The position numbers and the translations under genes are program-made. From Phalacrocorax aristotelis (lineage: Eukaryota > Chordata > Aves > Suliformes > Phalacrocoracidae), in assembly GCF_949628215.1 (NCBI RefSeq), contig NC_134282.1, forward strand, positions 6,471,223 to 6,535,222: 64,000 nt of DNA. Direction: 5' to 3'. Positions 50,624 through 64,000 of the stretch are shown piece by piece (positions within the stretch are counted from its first letter, which is position 1; each line of letters starts with the position of its first letter). The notes beneath the pieces are model-generated. The model was not told where the DNA came from. It saw only the letters and a program-made list of their open reading frames with translations, and did no database searches.

Positions 50624-51267
50624 GTAGGTAAATGCAGAGGAAATTATGGGAGATTTTCTAAATGGCTATGTGATGAACTAAGATTGTCAGTCCTGCCTAG
50701 GTGACAGAGAGCTAAAGTAAAGGCCCCAGGAAAGAAAACGGTGAGACAAGGGATGAAGGGTGGTGGGTTAAGTGCATGAATCAGCACCTCAGGAAAAAGG
50801 CACAGAGGTGTGGAATGTAGCACAGGAGCTGGGAAGAGAGGCTGAGCAAAGACCGTGTGGGAAATAGAGTAAAGTAGAATAATCCTAGTCATAATACACG
50901 CGAGTCTGCAATTATTGGGTACTAACCTCACGTCTGCAAATGAGTTTCCCCTCCGCTGTGATGGTCCTTTGGATGGGTGTAAAAGGACTTTGTTCCCGTC
51001 AGATTCCCATATTCACATCAGACTCCCGACAGGGCTTGCTCTCTGCATTGACTGACCCAAAGCTAAACAGTGAGCGATGCTGATTTATGACATTAGATCA
51101 TATTGATGTGCAGTTGTTTTACCTTTATGTGCCCATTGCACGTCGCTATTTGCATAACTTAAGCCTTTTCTAAAAGGAAACATTAAGTTGAAACGCAGGA
51201 CTTAAGAAAACTTTCACAGCAGCGAGTAACACAAGTACCTGTTCTCTTTTACATCCCTGTCAATAAG

Positions 51268-51392
51268 GGGGCAAAAATGTCAGTGAGAAAACAATGGACC
51301 AGTATGCACCTGCCAGCGGACAAACTGGGACTTCACTTGAGAGGAGGCTTTATTTACCCTACTCAGCAGCCGGCTAACACAACCGTTGCAAG
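51268..51392 (+). CDS. SI: SI exon: isomaltase C-domain
   Basis: The exon reads GAKMSVRKQW, LPADKLGLHLRGGFIYPTQQ and PANTTVA. Human has [30 protein letters not shown] and PDVTTTA. It starts in phase 0 after an AAG acceptor and ends in phase 2 at a GTATGT donor. It belongs to the beta-sandwich after the barrel of the isomaltase half. Confidence 0.88.
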
Positions 51393-51749
51393 GTATGTTT
51401 CAAAACCAGATGCTTTTACCGTTAGTTAGGAATTTTTTCTTTTTTATGTTTTTTTCCCCAAGGCTGGGCTGAGGACTTTCAAATCAGCAGCAGCCCATTG
51501 CATTTAGAGATTTCACCTTGAAATATGGGAGCAACTGTGAGCCACACCAGACTTCCGCTACTCCTTATATTACAAGTTCAGTGATTAATTACAGGTTTAT
51601 TTGCATGGCAATTTGTAAACTTGCCATGTATTTTAATCTGTTTACATGAAAAGGAAAGGCAACCAAGGACTGATATCGAAGGCAATTCTCAAAGCATTGC
51701 AACCGCACTGAGTGTCATGTTCTGAAGTTGAACATGAAGGATGTATTAA

Positions 51750-56623
<4,874 letters not shown>

Positions 56624-56673
56624 GTGCAACTGAGAGTAAAGCCTACATTTACTATGAGTTTACAGTTTCCAAT
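56624..56673 (+). CDS. SI: SI exon: end of isomaltase C-domain
   Basis: Fifty bases after a TTTTAG acceptor give (G)ATESKAYIYYEFTVSN. Human has KDTIQNGNYILYTFSVSN. It enters in phase 1 from the preceding exon and leaves in phase 0 at a perfect GTAAGT donor. The following human exons (NTLDIV..., the linker and second trefoil) are not found downstream. Confidence 0.8.
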
Positions 56674-61627
<4,954 letters not shown>

Positions 61628-62812
61628 TAGAGACCAGCCAGGACATTGCACAAACTGGCCTGGCTCAAGCAGAAGTACATTCCAAGGTAGATGGACAAGA
61701 AAAGAGCACGTTTGGCTCTTTATCAAATAAATGTCTGTCTTTATATGCTAGCTCTGCTGTAAGCCTCCCCCTCACCTGGGAGGCCTTCTGCCCACAGAGG
61801 GGCTGCTCTGGGATTTAGACCACTTGAAGGAAGCATATTCTAAGTTTGCTTTGACTGAATCCAACTCCGACATCTTTTCCCCCGTATGCTATTTTTGTTT
61901 AAACGCACTACAGCAGCCAGACTAAAATAGAGCGCTTTTATGGCAAACGCACTTAAAGGAGCAAAACTGACCTTGGTGCTCTCAGCCCTAATTGCCCATA
62001 ATTATACAACAACTGAGAAAATGGAACAGTGTAATAAGATTCCGGGGTAAGACCTGGCAATTTCCTTGCTTTGCACATTTGCCACCATCAGATATTATAT
62101 GTCTTTTAAGAGTAAAGGAAAATAATCGCCTAAATGTAAGGCTGTGCTGGCTAAGGACTATATTGTAGAAAGCTGTAAAAGAAGATAACTGGAAAAATAA
62201 AAAAAAAAAAAGAAAGAAACAGCACTTCTCTTCCAGTTAAAGCTTGAGGTCTAGCAGCGTAGAGCTATTTACATGGCATATATCTAATGGATTAAAGTCT
62301 CCTTTTCAAAAACGGTGTGATTTATCTTGCAGCGGCACACCTTTTGATAGGAATTTAAAGCCTTTAAAAATGCAGATTGAGGGTTATCAGGTTGCTTCCA
62401 GTCTTACCCAATTTGCCAAGGTATTATTCAATACATTTAATAAAGATTGGAAGTGCTCCCTGACATCAGTCATTAGTGCTTCGGTCTCTTCTTGCAAGTC
62501 CTGAGTGCTGCCCTGCAGAAAAGAGGGATCATAAATTATGTACGCTGGGATGTGCCACACCCTCGGGACACTTTGCATTAAGCATTTTTTACACTACTCC
62601 CCCCAGGCTTTCCTCACGTTCCCCTCTTAGGGCTGGAGTGATAGCTACTGATTTCAGCGTCACTTCCTCCTTAATTGAAGAATAAATAAATGAAAGTGCT
62701 CCAGTTCTGAGGAGAAACTTCCTCACCTTTTTCTTGCTTTGTTGATTTTTGTCTTTTAAGTTTTGTGAACAGAACAATCCAGCTTGAATAACAACGGTCT
62801 CTTCTCTTTCAG

Positions 62813-62961
62813 AGGCAGGATCCTGTGTCCTGGAACTCAACGTTTGAGGAGATTTCCAGGAACGTGCTGAATATAAGATACACCCTGTTACCCTATTTCT
62901 ACACATTAATGTATGACGCCCATGCCCATGGCAGCACTGTGATCCGCCCCATACTCCACGA
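62813..62961 (+). CDS. SI: SI exon: sucrase barrel end
   Basis: The exon reads [40 protein letters not shown] and [10 protein letters not shown]. Human sucrase has [40 protein letters not shown] and GTVIRPLLHE. It starts in phase 0 and ends in phase 2 (CACGA, then GTAAGT). The two next human exons (FLWGPAFMVTPVLEP and AYVPNARWFDYHT) are absent from the 332-base gap that follows. Confidence 0.9.
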
Positions 62962-63293
62962 GTAAGTGCAACTCCTTTGCTCTCCCTATCAGGAATTTCC
63001 ACTAAAGCTTTTGTAGTTACGACCCTCCTGATAATAAAATTTTCTTTTAGCTACGGCAATTTTCCTTTCAAGAAGACGACACGAGATTGAGAATATGAGT
63101 TTTCAATATCAAGCCTCACTTAATCAACACTCTTGAAAATATTAGGTAGTTACTCCTGCAGAACAAGAGTATTTGCAGTAACATCTGATTAATCTGTGCA
63201 GCAAAGTATGATCATTTCATTGTAAAAAAATAAAAAGCAAACTGTAAAGTGAGACCACTTCCATAGAAAACTTTTTTGTTTTTTCTTAAATAG

Positions 63294-63427
63294 GATGAAG
63301 ATATTGGCTTTAGGGGACAATTCAGGGGACAAAAACTTTTACCAGCTCCTTTGGAGCATATCAACCTCCATATTCGAGGCGGATACATCCTTGCTTGGCA
63401 ACGACCTGCTAATACAACTTTTTACAG
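63294..63427 (+). CDS. SI: SI exon: sucrase C-domain
   Basis: After an AAATAG acceptor the exon reads DEDIGFRGQF, then HINLHIRGGYILAWQRPANT and TFY. Human has GKDIGVRGQF and [20 protein letters not shown]. It begins in phase 0 and ends in phase 2 at GTAAGA. The exon is open, but its entry phase does not fit the preceding retained exon. Confidence 0.88.
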
Positions 63428-63717
63428 GTAAGATTCAGTGAAAATTTAAGATTCAGTTTTGCACAATTACATATAAATACTACCAGCCCTCAGAGAAGCT
63501 ACACGCACGGCAGCACTGGCTCTTTATGGCTTCCTTTTCTTTTTGGTTTCCTCCTAATGTCTCCCTTAAATCCAATAGTATAGGCTTAGGAAGATGACTA
63601 TGGGACATCAACTGAGTGGCAAACAATGTTTCTTAAAAAAAAGATATTCTGACATTTGATAGACATGAAATGTGATTGGCTGAGGAAACCGAGGAAACAT
63701 TGTTCTGTTTTCCATAG

Positions 63718-63806
63718 CCGAAAGAACCTGATGGGACTCACCGTCGCTTTGAATGACACTCTGTTTGCCGAAGGACAGCTTTATTGGGATGACGGGGTTC
63801 GCATCG
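63718..63806 (+). CDS. SI: SI exon: sucrase C-domain, WDDG segment
   Basis: A CCATAG acceptor is followed by (S)RKNLMGLTVALNDTLFA and GQLYWDDGVRIG, ending at a GTATGT donor. Human sucrase has SRQKHMKLIVAADDNQMA and [10 protein letters not shown]. It is 89 bases, phase 2 in and phase 1 out, identical in size and phase to its isomaltase-half counterpart at 51803. The usual WDDGE acidic residue is Val here. Confidence 0.88.
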
Positions 63807-63844
63807 GTATGTATGATGCTTCATGCCCTCATAAGTGCCTTCTT

Positions 63845-63960
63845 GCTGCGAGGATGGTTGAACACAGCAACAGGTTGCCCAGGGAGGCTGTGGAACCCCC
63901 ACTCTTGGAGATATTCAAAGCCCAAGTGAAAATGGACAAAGGAAAACCCAAGGGTATGAA
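63845..63960 (+). mobile_element. CR1 LINE fragment near the window end
   Basis: The translation NRLPREAVEPPLLEIFKAQV matches the C-terminal end of CR1 ORF2, as in [17 protein letters not shown] of the copy at 53030. The rest degrades into unrecognised sequence before the window edge. It lies in the SI intron just after the last visible exon. Confidence 0.75.
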
Positions 63961-64000
63961 GTGGGGAGAGATGAAACAAATTACAGCAGTCCTTGAAAGG

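Overview
This window looks like bird nuclear DNA: fragments of CR1 LINEs (one ending in the ATTCTATG octamer tail), a solo LTR of a type I associate with neoavian genomes, compact introns, a very GC-rich CpG-island gene, and the vertebrate synteny pair SLITRK3 - sucrase-isomaltase (SI), both on the + strand. The assignment to birds is an inference from repeats and gene content; the species cannot be named from the sequence.

Region by region. 1-1150 is a CpG island, followed to about 2001 by T-, A- and GA-tracts; together these hold the promoter and non-coding first exon(s) of SLITRK3, with a strong splice donor at 2002. The whole SLITRK3 protein (950 codons) is in one exon whose acceptor is at 3645-3646 and whose stop is at 6515-6517. 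Its 3' UTR runs to paired AATAAA signals at 7343 and 7590. A second CpG island at about 7960-8520 carries an excellent CTCF core motif. From 8.5 to 39 kb I see no protein gene: AT-rich intergenic DNA, microsatellites, several perfect hairpins, an LTR near 31.6-32.0 kb and sparse CR1 pieces. At 39.6-41.5 kb is a diverged direct duplication of about 0.85-0.93 kb per copy, with an HNF1-like site between the copies.

From 42545 to the end of the window lies the SI locus. Ten exons can be read with canonical splice sites and intact reading frames: the cytoplasmic/TM N-terminus, one N-domain exon of the isomaltase half, four C-terminal exons of the isomaltase half, then two TIM-barrel and two C-terminal exons of the sucrase half. 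I could not find the exons for either trefoil domain, either catalytic nucleophile region (WIDMNE) or much of both barrels. Where exons are missing, the surviving neighbours mostly have incompatible splice phases. The simplest reading is a unitary SI pseudogene decaying by deletion of whole exons, fairly recently because the surviving exons are clean. An assembly artefact must still be excluded. If real, this bird has lost intestinal sucrase/isomaltase from this locus.

The two genes are not functionally linked. SLITRK3 is a postsynaptic adhesion protein of neurons and SI is an enterocyte brush-border enzyme; the CpG island with the CTCF motif between them is a plausible boundary.
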